A program made the position numbers and the translations under genes. This document shows, one piece after another, positions 34,480-42,513 of a stretch of 54,329 nucleotides of DNA. Every line of letters starts with the position of its first letter. Positions within the stretch are counted from its first letter, which is position 1. The DNA comes from Planctomycetota bacterium (GTDB lineage Bacteria > Planctomycetota > GCA-002687715 > DRQF01): the NCBI GenBank assembly GCA_020639295.1, contig JACKGY010000015.1:1-54329 (forward strand), read 5' to 3'. The notes under the pieces were generated by a model that did no database searches, was not told the origin of the DNA, and saw only the letters and a list, made by a program, of their open reading frames with translations.

Positions 34480-34978
34480 ACATCCCTCTGTCGGCAGAGA
34501 CGACAGTCGTGACGGGCTAGCGACATGCCCTTGCGGTCTGCCTTGGTCCAACGTGGAAGAGGCGGAGCAGGCGCTCCGCGGTCCGGTTGGCGGCACCTCC
34601 CGTGCGTGGACTTCGTGGCGGCCTACTTCAGGCGGAGCAGGCGCTCCGCAGTCCGGCTGGCGGCACCTCCCGTGCGTGGACTTCGTGGCGACCTCCTTCT
34701 GGCGGAACGGGCGCTCCGCGGTCCAGTTGGTGACATGCCCTCGGGTTGTGTCCATTGCGATGTGATGGGCATCACGAGGATCGTTGCGGACATCGACCTG
34801 GTGCCGGCGACCGGGAGTGTTCTTGGTGGGCGCAGGTCGAGTTGGTGTCGTGGTAGGCGCGCTCGGGCGCTGCAACGGTGAACGGAAGCCCCGGTGAGCT
34901 GGGAACCGAATGGGTGGTCGTGGGACGCGGACCCGGGCGGAGAGGCTCCGAGGCGGGGCGGTCAGGCGCGGGCGAGGC
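34480..34978. repeat. Decayed CRISPR tail with 70-bp periodic units
   Basis: There is no gene here. After the last intact repeat, degenerate units start at 34516 (22 of 36 positions match the repeat, including GACATGCCCT), 34586 and 34656 (weak, about 15 of 36 ungapped), and 34726 (30 of 36). The spacing is exactly 70 bp, equal to a repeat plus a 34-bp spacer. The inter-unit DNA is itself repetitive: a hairpin with arms GCGGAGC/GCTCCGC at 34562-34579 and 34632-34649, and a variant at 34702-34719. The hairpin belongs to the family seen at 39072-39690. A fainter unit may exist near 34795. GTGATGGGCATCAC at 34762-34775 is a small hairpin. Nothing is recognised in 34831-34978. Confidence 0.75.
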
Positions 34979-36832
34979 TCAGAAGCTGGTGGAGGGGTAC
35001 CAGCGGCGGCCGTCGTTGTCGACGGCGAGGCGTTCCTCGCTGGACCAGGTGAAGGAGAGGGTGTCGGTGGCGGCGCCGAAGTTGACGATGAGCTGGTCGC
35101 CGACCTTGCCGTAGCTGCCGTGCTTGAGGACGACGCCGGTGGCGGAGCGGAACTCGTAGAGCGCCTGGCCGTCCGGGGCCAGGACCAGGGCCCCGCGGTC
35201 GGCGCCGATCAGGCGGCCGTCGTCGGCGAAGGGGCGCGGGTCGAAGTAGCGCAGGCAGACGCGGCGCGTCAGGCGGCCGTTGTCGCCCATGCGGGTCGGC
35301 GCCGGCTCGGCGCCCGGGCCCTCGAGATGGCAGAGCATCTCGAGCAGGCGGCCGCGGGCATGGTCGCGCAGGCCGTCCTTCGAGGCCAGGATGGCCAAGT
35401 GCAGGGCGTCGCGCTTGACGAATGCGTAGAGGTCGACCGCGCGGCGGTCGCTGGCGGCGGCGTCGAGCAGGCTGAAGTGGCGCAGGCCCTCGACCACCTC
35501 GGGGAGGACCAGCGGCATCGCGCGCTCGACCTCGAGCGCGGCGCCGAGTCCGAGCGTGTCGGCGAAGTAGGCGGCGGCGAGCTTGCGCAGCACCGCCTCG
35601 TCGGGAGCCTCGCCGGCGGCGAGGGGATAGGAGCGCAGGAAGAGCTCGAGCCCGGCGCGGCGCAGGACGAAGGCGCGCGAGGCGTCCTCGGTGCCCACCT
35701 CGGCGACGCTGAAACCCTCGGGCGCCTCGAAGGAGAAGGGACCCGCCTTGGTCGCGGTCCGGCCGCGCTCGGGCGTGATCTCGAAGCTGCCGAGCAGCGC
35801 GCGGCCCTCGGCCTCGCGGCTCGCGAAGTCCTCGGCGCGGCAGCGGTACTCGGCGATCAGGAGACCGGAGTCGGCGACCGCCACCAGGACCAGGCCGGCC
35901 TCGCGGCCGCCGATGGCGCTGGCGTAGCGGAAGACCCGGCCCTTGGCGTTGCCGAGCAGGGCCTCGTCGACCTGTTCCCAGCGGCCCTTGGCGAAGCGCG
36001 CGGTGTAGTCGTCGCGGACGAAGGCGCAGGCGCGCTCGAGTTCGTCGTCGACGCCGATCAGCTCGGGCACGCAGCCGAAGACCGAGACCCGCAGGGCGAC
36101 CTGCATGTCCTCCTCGGGCGGCACGAAGCCGTCCTCGTCGCGCGGCGTCGCCAGGATCCACAGCAGCCCGGGCGACTCGACGTCGTCGTAGCCGAGGTAC
36201 CAGTCGAGCGGATAGTCGAAGCTGAAGGGCAGGATCTTCTCGCTGCCGAAGCTGCCGGCGCGCCGCTCGCCGACCTCGAGCTGCGGCGGCGTGCGTTCGG
36301 CCTCGGTCGCCGCCAGCCGGGTCGCCTTCAGGCCCTTGCAGACCTCCTCGACGCCGCGCCGGGTGACCAGCTTGAGCCGCGCCGAGGGCTCGTCGTCCAG
36401 GTGGTAGAGCGTGGCCACCACCCGGAGGTAGCGACCTGGCTCGAGCTGGCAGGCGGCGACGATGCGTTCGTAGGAGAACCGGCGTCCGGCCAGCTCGGTG
36501 CTGCCCAGGAAGACGCGGACCTTGGCCGGCCGTCCGGCGATCTCGGGGCTCTCCTCGCGGTCCGGGCCGTCGCGATCACCGCCCTTCTCGGCGGCGAGGA
36601 AGGCGTCGAGGTCGCCGGCGCCGCTGGCGATCACGCCGACGTCGATGCGGCTGCGTTCCTGGAGCTTGGGCAGGCGATGGATGAAGCGACGCCCGGAACC
36701 GCTGCCCGGCAGGTCGCGAAAACCCTCGGGCGCGGCCACCGTGATGCTCCAGTCACCTTCCTGGGCCCGGAGGCCCGGAGCGCCGAGGACGATGGCGAGC
36801 AGGAGGAGGAGAGAGAGGCGAGGCGCCGACAT
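34979..36832 (-). CDS. Secreted protein of unknown function
   Basis: A 617-residue exported protein with signal peptide MSAPRLSLLLLLAIVLGAPG. ATG 36832 is preferred to one 36 bp upstream because it begins the signal peptide. The chain has three similar-looking openings, each a short beta-rich segment: WSITVAAPEGFRDLP (about 30), ILPFSFDYPLDWYLGY (about 205) and PFSFEAPEGFSVAEV (about 370). This suggests a threefold-repeated domain of about 170 residues. A different C-terminal beta segment (RYFDPRPFADDGRLIGADRG) lies near 545. No enzyme motif is seen. It stands between the CRISPR tail and the beta-oxidation gene, and I see no functional link to either. Confidence 0.75.
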   Translation of the reverse strand: MSAPRLSLLLLLAIVLGAPGLRAQEGDWSITVAAPEGFRDLPGSGSGRRFIHRLPKLQERSRIDVGVIASGAGDLDAFLAAEKGGDRDGPDREESPEIAGRPAKVRVFLGSTELAGRRFSYERIVAACQLEPGRYLRVVATLYHLDDEPSARLKLVTRRGVEEVCKGLKATRLAATEAERTPPQLEVGERRAGSFGSEKILPFSFDYPLDWYLGYDDVESPGLLWILATPRDEDGFVPPEEDMQVALRVSVFGCVPELIGVDDELERACAFVRDDYTARFAKGRWEQVDEALLGNAKGRVFRYASAIGGREAGLVLVAVADSGLLIAEYRCRAEDFASREAEGRALLGSFEITPERGRTATKAGPFSFEAPEGFSVAEVGTEDASRAFVLRRAGLELFLRSYPLAAGEAPDEAVLRKLAAAYFADTLGLGAALEVERAMPLVLPEVVEGLRHFSLLDAAASDRRAVDLYAFVKRDALHLAILASKDGLRDHARGRLLEMLCHLEGPGAEPAPTRMGDNGRLTRRVCLRYFDPRPFADDGRLIGADRGALVLAPDGQALYEFRSATGVVLKHGSYGKVGDQLIVNFGAATDTLSFTWSSEERLAVDNDGRRWYPSTSF

Positions 36833-36851
36833 GGCGGGATTCTCCCATGAA

Positions 36852-36909
36852 GCCGCGGCGGGGATCAACCGCCGCGGCGACCGGGACCCGGGAAAGACCC
36901 GGGCCCCGG
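36852..36909. terminator. Two consecutive hairpins between minus-strand genes
   Basis: The first is a perfect 10-bp stem at 36852-36861/36869-36878 with a 7-nt loop. The second has arms 36881-36892 and 36898-36909 with one mismatch and loop AAAGA. They lie just past the stop of the beta-oxidation gene on the minus strand. No T-run follows, so this may be a Rho-independent-like stop, an RNA-stability element, or both. Confidence 0.5.
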
Positions 36910-36929
36910 CGCCGACGCCGGGCGGGCGG

Positions 36930-38963
36930 TCACTCGCCCCTGTAGACCGGGCGGGCCTTGCCGAGGGTCGACAGGCCCTCGTAGGCGTCCTTGGTCCGGA
37001 AGATCTCGTCGAGGTGGGCGAGCTCCATGGCCAGACCCTCCTTCAGGCTCACCCGCGCGCCCTCGCGCATCAGGCGGTCGGCCAGGCGCAGGGCGATGGG
37101 AGCCTTGAAGCGCAGGGCCTTCACCGCCTTGCCGGCCGGGCCCTCGACGCCGGACGGGTCGGTCTCGAGCAGCGTGGCGAGGTCCTGGTCGAAGACGGTC
37201 GCGATCGACTCGAAGCCGGCCGGGACCGTGCTCGGCGGTGCCTGGTCGCGGTTCGGCTTGCCGCGGGCGGCGACCGCGCGGATCGCCGAGCCGAGTTCGG
37301 CGTGGGGGACGACGGCGTCGACCAGGCCCATGGCCTGGGCGGTCTTCGCGTCCACCGCCGTGCCGCTGAGCACGAGCCAGCGCGCCAGCGGCAGACCGAC
37401 CCGACGGCTCAGCCGCTGGGTGCCGCCGAGGCCCGGGTAGATGCCGATGCCGGTCTCCGGGAAGCCCATCGAGCCCTTGTCGGTGGCGACGATGTAGTCG
37501 CAGGCCATGGCGATCTCGGAGCCGCCGCCCAGCGACAGGCCGTCGAGGCGCGCCACCACGACCTTGTCGGAGGCGGCGAAGCGGGCCAGCAGCTCCTGAC
37601 CCTCGGCGGTGAAGCTCTGGATGGCCGGGATGTCGTTCTTCTCGATGTTCTTGACGAAGAAGCGGATGTCGGCGCCGGCGATGAAGCCCTTGCCCTTGCC
37701 GGCGATGACGATGACCTTCAGCTCGGGGTCGGCCGAGGCCTCGGCGAAGCGGGCCGAGAGCTGGGCGACCACGTCCTGGTTGATCGCGTTCATCGCGTCG
37801 GGGCGGTTGAGGCTGAGGGTGCAGACCTCGCCGTCCCGCTCGACCTCGACCAGGGTGAAGTCGAAGGGTTTGCCGGTCTTCAGCTGCGTCGCCAGCACGC
37901 CGGGCAGCTCGCGGCCGTAGCGCTCGCAGCAGGCGCGGGCCATGGCCACGGCGCGCTCGATGCCGGTGACGTTCATCAGCTCGAAGGGGCCCTTCGACCA
38001 GCGCAGGCCCACGCGAGCGCCGATGTCGGTGTCCTCGATCGATCCGACGCCCTCGTCGACGAGCTCGCCGGCCACCATGAAGACCGCGCCCAGCATGCGC
38101 TCCTCGACCGCGGCGAAGCGGCTCGGGTCGGGCTCGCCGGCGAGGCTCCAGTTCTCCTTCTTCGCCACCTGGGCGCAGAGCAGGGCCGCCGGGGCGTAGA
38201 AGGCGCCGAGCTGCTGCCCGAGGGTGTTGGCCGCGTGCATCGCGATCGGCACGCCGGTCACGTTCATCAGCTCGAAGGGGCCCATGCCGATGCGCCAGGC
38301 CTTCTTGGCCGCGGCCTCGATCGTCGGGATGTCGGCGACGCCCTCCTCGAGCAGGCGCACGGCCTCGTTCAGCCAGGGCACGAAGTAGCGGTTGACCACG
38401 AAGCCGGGGGCGTCCTGGCAGGCGATCGGCGTCTTGCCCATCGCCTCCTGCAGGGTCCAGGCCTTGGCGATGGCCTCGGGGCTCGACTGCTCGGCCGGGA
38501 CGACCTCGACCAGGCGGTTCTTGGCCGGGTGGTAGAAGTAGTGCAGGCCGATCACCCGCTCGGGATGGTCGACCACGCTGGCCAGGTCGCGGACGTAGAA
38601 GCTCGAGGTGTTGCTGCCGAGGATCGTGTCCGGGCGGCAGTTCTCGGCCAGGCGGCGGAAGACAGTCCGCTTGACCTCGAGGTCCTCGAAGACCGCCTCC
38701 ACGACCAGCTCGGCCTCGGCCAGCCGGCTCCAGTCGGTGGTGGGCAGGAGCCGCGCGATCACCGCCTCGGCGACTTCGGCGCTCATGATCTTGCGCTCGA
38801 CGGCTTCCTTCAGGGTGTTGCGGATGTTGGTGACGCCGCGCTGCAGGGCGGCCTCGTCGAGGTCGACGAGGATGACGCGGAAGCCTTCGGTGGCCATCTT
38901 CTGGGCGATGCCGGAACCCATGTTGCCGGCACCCACCACGGCCAGGGTCTGCTCGTGAGCCAT
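36930..38963 (-). CDS. 3-hydroxyacyl-CoA dehydrogenase/enoyl-CoA hydratase, dehydrogenase first
   Basis: A 677-residue bifunctional beta-oxidation enzyme. The N-terminal half (about 1-370) is NAD-dependent 3-hydroxyacyl-CoA dehydrogenase: Rossmann motif VVGAGNMGSGIA near residue 9, and catalytic-type His in GLHYFYHP. Two C-terminal all-helical domains each contain a KGPFELMNVTG or GMGPFELMNVTG segment. The C-terminal half (about 375-677) is crotonase: GKGKGFIAGADI oxyanion segment, GGGSE and MGFPE catalytic Glu positions, GLGGTQRL. FadB-type enzymes have the reverse order; this order is known, for example, in archaeal bifunctional crotonyl-CoA hydratases. It would convert enoyl-CoA to 3-ketoacyl-CoA. 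AAGGA lies about 8 nt before the ATG. Confidence 0.94.
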   Translation of the reverse strand: MAHEQTLAVVGAGNMGSGIAQKMATEGFRVILVDLDEAALQRGVTNIRNTLKEAVERKIMSAEVAEAVIARLLPTTDWSRLAEAELVVEAVFEDLEVKRTVFRRLAENCRPDTILGSNTSSFYVRDLASVVDHPERVIGLHYFYHPAKNRLVEVVPAEQSSPEAIAKAWTLQEAMGKTPIACQDAPGFVVNRYFVPWLNEAVRLLEEGVADIPTIEAAAKKAWRIGMGPFELMNVTGVPIAMHAANTLGQQLGAFYAPAALLCAQVAKKENWSLAGEPDPSRFAAVEERMLGAVFMVAGELVDEGVGSIEDTDIGARVGLRWSKGPFELMNVTGIERAVAMARACCERYGRELPGVLATQLKTGKPFDFTLVEVERDGEVCTLSLNRPDAMNAINQDVVAQLSARFAEASADPELKVIVIAGKGKGFIAGADIRFFVKNIEKNDIPAIQSFTAEGQELLARFAASDKVVVARLDGLSLGGGSEIAMACDYIVATDKGSMGFPETGIGIYPGLGGTQRLSRRVGLPLARWLVLSGTAVDAKTAQAMGLVDAVVPHAELGSAIRAVAARGKPNRDQAPPSTVPAGFESIATVFDQDLATLLETDPSGVEGPAGKAVKALRFKAPIALRLADRLMREGARVSLKEGLAMELAHLDEIFRTKDAYEGLSTLGKARPVYRGE

Positions 38964-39750
38964 GTTCAGTCCTTATCTGGTCCAGGGATCCGGCCCGGCG
39001 TCGCGGCGGCCCCGTGGGGCTCGGCTCGGGCGGCCGGTCCTTGTAGCACGCCCCGCCGGTCATCCCCACAGCGTGACCGGGCCGGCCGGGGTGGGGCGGT
39101 CGCGATCGGCGGCCAGGCCGGCCGGGTGGTGGTGCTGCCGTGGAGCGCGGAGCGCCAGCTCCGCAAGTTCTCGACGCCCTCCCGGCAAGAACGGAAGGCG
39201 CAGCGGGCGCTGCGCGGTCCTGGGGGGGTGGGGCGGTCGCGATCGGCGGCTAGGCCGGCTAGGCAGCCGGCGCTCCGAGGGCCGGCCGGGTGGTGGTGCT
39301 GCCGTGGAGCGCGGAGCGCCAGCTCCGCAAGTTCTGGACGACCTCCCGGCAAGAACGGAAGGCGCAGCAGGCGCTGCGCGGTCCGGGGGTGGGGCGGTCG
39401 CGATCGGCGGCCAGGCCGGCTGGGCAGCCGGCGCTCCGAGGGCCGGCCGGGTGGTGGTTCTGCTGTGGAGCGCGGAGCGCCAGCTCCGCAAGTTCTCGAC
39501 GACCTCCTGGCAAGAACGGAAGGCGCAGCGGGCGCTGCGCGGTCCGGGGTGGGACTGCGAGGAGGCGGCGTGCTTCAGATGCGCAGCGGGCGCAGCGCGG
39601 TCCGGGGGTGGGGGTGGGGGTGGGGGTCGCGATCGGCGGCCAGGCCGGCCAGGCAGCCGGCGCTCCGAGGGCCGGCCGGGGGGCAAAGAAAGGAGGCGCC
39701 CGGGTCACCGGGCGCCTCTCGCGCTTTCTTGGTCGGGCTTCGGGACTGGA
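38964..39750. repeat. Tandem hairpin-repeat block, about 162-bp units
   Basis: There is no gene in 787 bp. From about 39072 to 39690 three near-copies of a 161-164-bp unit run head to tail. Each unit carries two perfect 7-bp-stem hairpins. GCGGAGC-GCCA-GCTCCGC is at 39147-39164, 39311-39328 and 39472-39489. GCGCAGC-(G/A)GGC-GCTGCGC is at 39198-39215, 39362-39379 and 39523-39540. A constant GGCCAGGCCGGC flank lies between. The last unit decays near 39578. Parts recur in inverse orientation at 1-343, and the hairpin recurs in the CRISPR tail. The 108 bp nearest the beta-oxidation gene presumably hold its promoter. Confidence 0.85.
39693..39718 (-). terminator. Terminator of the selenoprotein-like gene
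   Basis: A perfect 11-bp stem (39693-39703/39708-39718) with a GTCA loop. On the minus strand it is followed by CTTTCTTTG. It sits 33 bp past the stop codon of the thioredoxin-like gene and marks the 3' end of its transcript. Confidence 0.82.
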
Positions 39751-40758
39751 TCAGTCCTTGCCCATCTCGTCGAGGATCCGCTGGGCGCGCTTGGCCTCTT
39801 CGGTCTCCTTCAGCGGGCCGCTGAGGATGCCCTCCAGGCTGCGCCGGGCCTTGTCGGCCTTCTCGGCGGCGAGGTCTTCGAGGGCGCCGGCGATGCGGCG
39901 GCCGGCCTCGATCTCGTCCTTCAGCTCCTTGTTGCCCTTCAGCTCCTTCTGCCGGGCGGTGGCGCGATCGCCGAACTCGTGGCCCTTGTAGTGCTTCACC
40001 AGGGGCTCGAGACCGGCGAGGGCGTCGTAGTAGCGCTTCTCGCCGGCGGCGGTCTCGACCGTGTTCCAGCCGGACTCGAACAGGGCCCGGGCCTCGGCCT
40101 GGGCCTTCTCCAGGGTCTCGCGGTCGCTTTCCGCCAGCCCCTGGTCGGCCAGGGCCTTGTCGAGCGCCACCAGGCCACGGCCGATGTCGCCCTTCTGCAG
40201 CGACTTGGCCGCCGAGGCCCACTTCCGCGGCAGCTCGACGTCCACCGAGAGGCCGCCGTCGGCGTTGCCGACGCGCGCGCCGCCGATGTGCTCCTCGATG
40301 ATCTTGCCGTTCAGGCCGCCGGGGTGGCCGGTCCAGACCACCTTGCCCTTCGGGTCGACCAGCGCGGAACTCGGGTAGCCCTTGGCGCCGTAGAACTGCA
40401 TCAGGGCCGAGTTGGTTCCCTGCGAGAGCAGGGCCACCGAGGCCGTGAGCTTGGTGTCCTCGATGAACTTCTCGGTCGGAGCCTTGGGCTCGGCCGTGAC
40501 GCAGAGGACCTCGAAACCCTTCTTGCCGTATTCCTCAATCAACTGATTGAGATGCGGGACACCCGCCTTGCAGGGCCCTCACCAGTGGGCGAAGAACTCG
40601 ACCAGGACGAGCTTGCCCTTGAGGTCGGCCGTGCTCTTCAGCTTGGTGTTGATGAGCTCGTCGGCCTCGATCTTGGGCGCCGTCTCGCCGATCTGGGCGA
40701 GTCCGTTCAGGCTGAGCGCCAGCAGAAGGAGGAGCGAGCCGAGGATTCGCTTGTGCAT
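39751..40758 (-). CDS. Probable selenocysteine-containing thioredoxin-like protein (in-frame UGA)
   Basis: Read through one in-frame UGA, this is a 335-residue protein. It has a signal peptide (MHKRILGSLLLLLALSLNGLAQ), then LKGKLVLVEFFAHW, then UGA at residue 60 (40579-40581), then GPCKAGVPHLNQLI. The thioredoxin/TlpA motif WCGPCK therefore reads W-U-G-P-C-K with Cys63 intact. The domain continues with GFEVLCVTAEPKAP, a predicted cis-Pro region GYPSSALVDPKGKVVWTGHP, and a Lys-rich helical tail (about 185-335) that may be TPR-like. Coding character and homology continue on both sides of the UGA, so it is not a natural stop. GGAGA lies upstream of the ATG. Alternatives are a pseudogene or a sequencing error. 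It should act in the cell envelope on thiols. Confidence 0.8.
40534..40566 (-). promoter_or_regulatory. Candidate SECIS-type hairpins after the UGA
   Basis: In the mRNA (minus strand) a 5-bp perfect stem GCGGG-UGU-CCCGC (40554-40566) starts 13 nt after the UGA. A second hairpin follows, arms CUCAAU/AUUGAG with a 6-nt CAGUUG loop (40534-40551). Both have a G in the loop and lie in the distance range of bacterial SECIS elements. The codons for the second hairpin (AAT, TTG, ATT, GAA) are unusually AT-rich for this gene, as expected if RNA structure constrains them. Which hairpin binds SelB cannot be decided here. Confidence 0.6.
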
Positions 40759-40903
40759 CTATCTCGTCTCCGGAAAAGGTGTTCGGTCGGGGCTCGGCCG
40801 ATCCGGGTTCGGGTCGGCGGCGACATTGAAACCGGATCGCAACCCGGAGGTTACGGCAGCGCCGGACGCCGCGCCATCACCAGGTCACATTTCCCGTTCG
40901 GGC

Positions 40904-42496
40904 TCAGCCGAGGATCTCGGCCAGGAGATGGCGGCAGTCGAGCTTGGCGCCGGTGGCCTGGGCGACCAGGTCGCGCCAGTGGCGGCTGTTGCCCAGGGCG
41001 AAGAGCTTCTCGTTGAGGAAGGGGCCGATGCCGGCGTTGCCCACCAGGCCCGGCCCGAGCTCGCGGAGGAAGGTGGCGCGGAACTGGGCGGCGATCAGGT
41101 CGGCGAGGAAGTCGTTCTGCCGGCTGATCGGGTCCTCGGCGATGTCCAGGTTGCAGGCCCAGTCGTGGCCGTGGGCGTGGTTGGGCGGCACCCGGATCTT
41201 CTGGAAGATCTCGACCAGATCCCACCAGATCCGCTGCAGGTCACGGCCGGGATTCTCGTAGAGCGCGCGCTCGAAGTAGATGAAGGCCGGCAGCCAGCGG
41301 CACTTGAGCAGGCCGTCCTGGCGGGGCAGGTCGCCGAGCGCCTTGAGGTTGCGGGTGATGCTGCTCTTGTTGCCGCCGACCATGTCGCCGAGGAAGACCG
41401 GGTCGCGGCTCAGCGAGCTGAAGATCCGCGCCGTGCCCTCGAGCAGGAGTTCGTGGCCCGGTTCGCGGAGGAGATAGGGCAAATCGGGGTGGAGTCCCCG
41501 GTAGTAGAGCGCCCGCGCCAGGGCCCCGATCAGCTCCTGCATCGAGGCCTCGTCGTCGCCGAGCTGGCCCACCAGCCGGACGTCCTGGCCGCGGCGGTCC
41601 ATGTGGATCGCGCGGATCTCCGGCGCCATGCCGCTGCGGGTGTCGAGGTCGCTCTTCTGCAGGATCGGGTCGACATCGAAGCCCATCGACGCGAACAACG
41701 CGCGGGCGGCGCCGACGTGGTCGACGCCCTCGAAGTAGCGGTCGAAGTCGGGCCGCTTCTTGACCGGCATGCGGCGGAAGAAGAGGTCGCCGTAGTGCCA
41801 GGGCATGACCCCGGCGCGACGCAGCTTGAACCGCCGGTTGGCCTCCTCGTCGATCTCGTTCTTGAGCTTGTCGTAGGCCGCGTCGGACTCGCGCACGACC
41901 TTCTTGACCAGGGCCAGGAGACCGTCCTCGCCGACCTCCTTCAGCTCCAGCATCATGCGGTAGAAGTCGTCGTAGCCGAGATCGCGGGCGGCGCGATTGC
42001 GGATGCCGACCAGCCTCACCATGTGCTCGCCGAAGTCCTCGCCCATCTCGAGGGTGGTGCCCCAGACCGCCTCGCGCAGCTCGGCATCCTCGCTGTTCTC
42101 GAAGATGTCGTCCACCTCGAAGAGGGTCAGCTCCTCGTCGTCGATGGCGACCCGATAGGTATGGGCGACGTTGCTGATCTCCTCGATCAGCTCGCGCGAG
42201 CGGCTCCGGGTCTCGGTGGGGATCTGCGCCCGGGCGAAGCGCAGGCGCATGACGTGGATCTGGCGCTGGGTGAGGTCCTCGCTGGCGAGGCCCTCGTCGT
42301 CGTAGGTGCGGACCCGGGCGAAGTTCTCTCGGTTGGCGAAGATCTCCTCGATCTGCTGCCGCTTCTCCTCGATGGTGCGTTCGTCGGGACCCCTACCGTG
42401 ACGGCGATAGCGCCACTCGGCCAGGTTGAGCTGGGCCTCGAGATCGGAGACGCTCGCGACGTGCGTCTCGATGAAGTCGACGATGTTGCGTTCCAT
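40904..42496 (-). CDS. M2-peptidase homologue lacking the zinc HExxH motif
   Basis: A 530-residue all-helical protein related to the M2 (angiotensin-converting-enzyme-like) metallopeptidases. Family blocks around the active site are recognisable: GLHPDLPYLLREPGHELLLEG and the following SRDPVFLGDMVGG. The zinc motif HExxH that should precede them is replaced in an ungapped alignment by GALAR at residues 324-328. The third-ligand Glu is kept (Glu353). It is therefore probably catalytically dead and may act by binding peptides or as a regulator. No signal peptide is visible. It lies 145 bp upstream of the selenoprotein-like gene and starts 17 bp after the aldolase gene, perhaps cotranscribed with the latter. 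Confidence 0.82.
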   Translation of the reverse strand: MERNIVDFIETHVASVSDLEAQLNLAEWRYRRHGRGPDERTIEEKRQQIEEIFANRENFARVRTYDDEGLASEDLTQRQIHVMRLRFARAQIPTETRSRSRELIEEISNVAHTYRVAIDDEELTLFEVDDIFENSEDAELREAVWGTTLEMGEDFGEHMVRLVGIRNRAARDLGYDDFYRMMLELKEVGEDGLLALVKKVVRESDAAYDKLKNEIDEEANRRFKLRRAGVMPWHYGDLFFRRMPVKKRPDFDRYFEGVDHVGAARALFASMGFDVDPILQKSDLDTRSGMAPEIRAIHMDRRGQDVRLVGQLGDDEASMQELIGALARALYYRGLHPDLPYLLREPGHELLLEGTARIFSSLSRDPVFLGDMVGGNKSSITRNLKALGDLPRQDGLLKCRWLPAFIYFERALYENPGRDLQRIWWDLVEIFQKIRVPPNHAHGHDWACNLDIAEDPISRQNDFLADLIAAQFRATFLRELGPGLVGNAGIGPFLNEKLFALGNSRHWRDLVAQATGAKLDCRHLLAEILG

Positions 42497-42513
42497 CTAG
42501 ATCTCGATCCGGG

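Noticed and set aside
34910..36850. A 646-codon plus-strand frame opposite the secreted protein
   Set aside because: Its composition (Gly/Val/Ala/Glu-rich) is typical of antisense frames here; the opposite strand has a signal peptide.
39751..40542. A shorter thioredoxin-like gene starting at TTG 40542
   Set aside because: It would lack the signal peptide, the first beta strand and the active-site Cys. The upstream part in the same frame supplies them if the UGA is read as selenocysteine.
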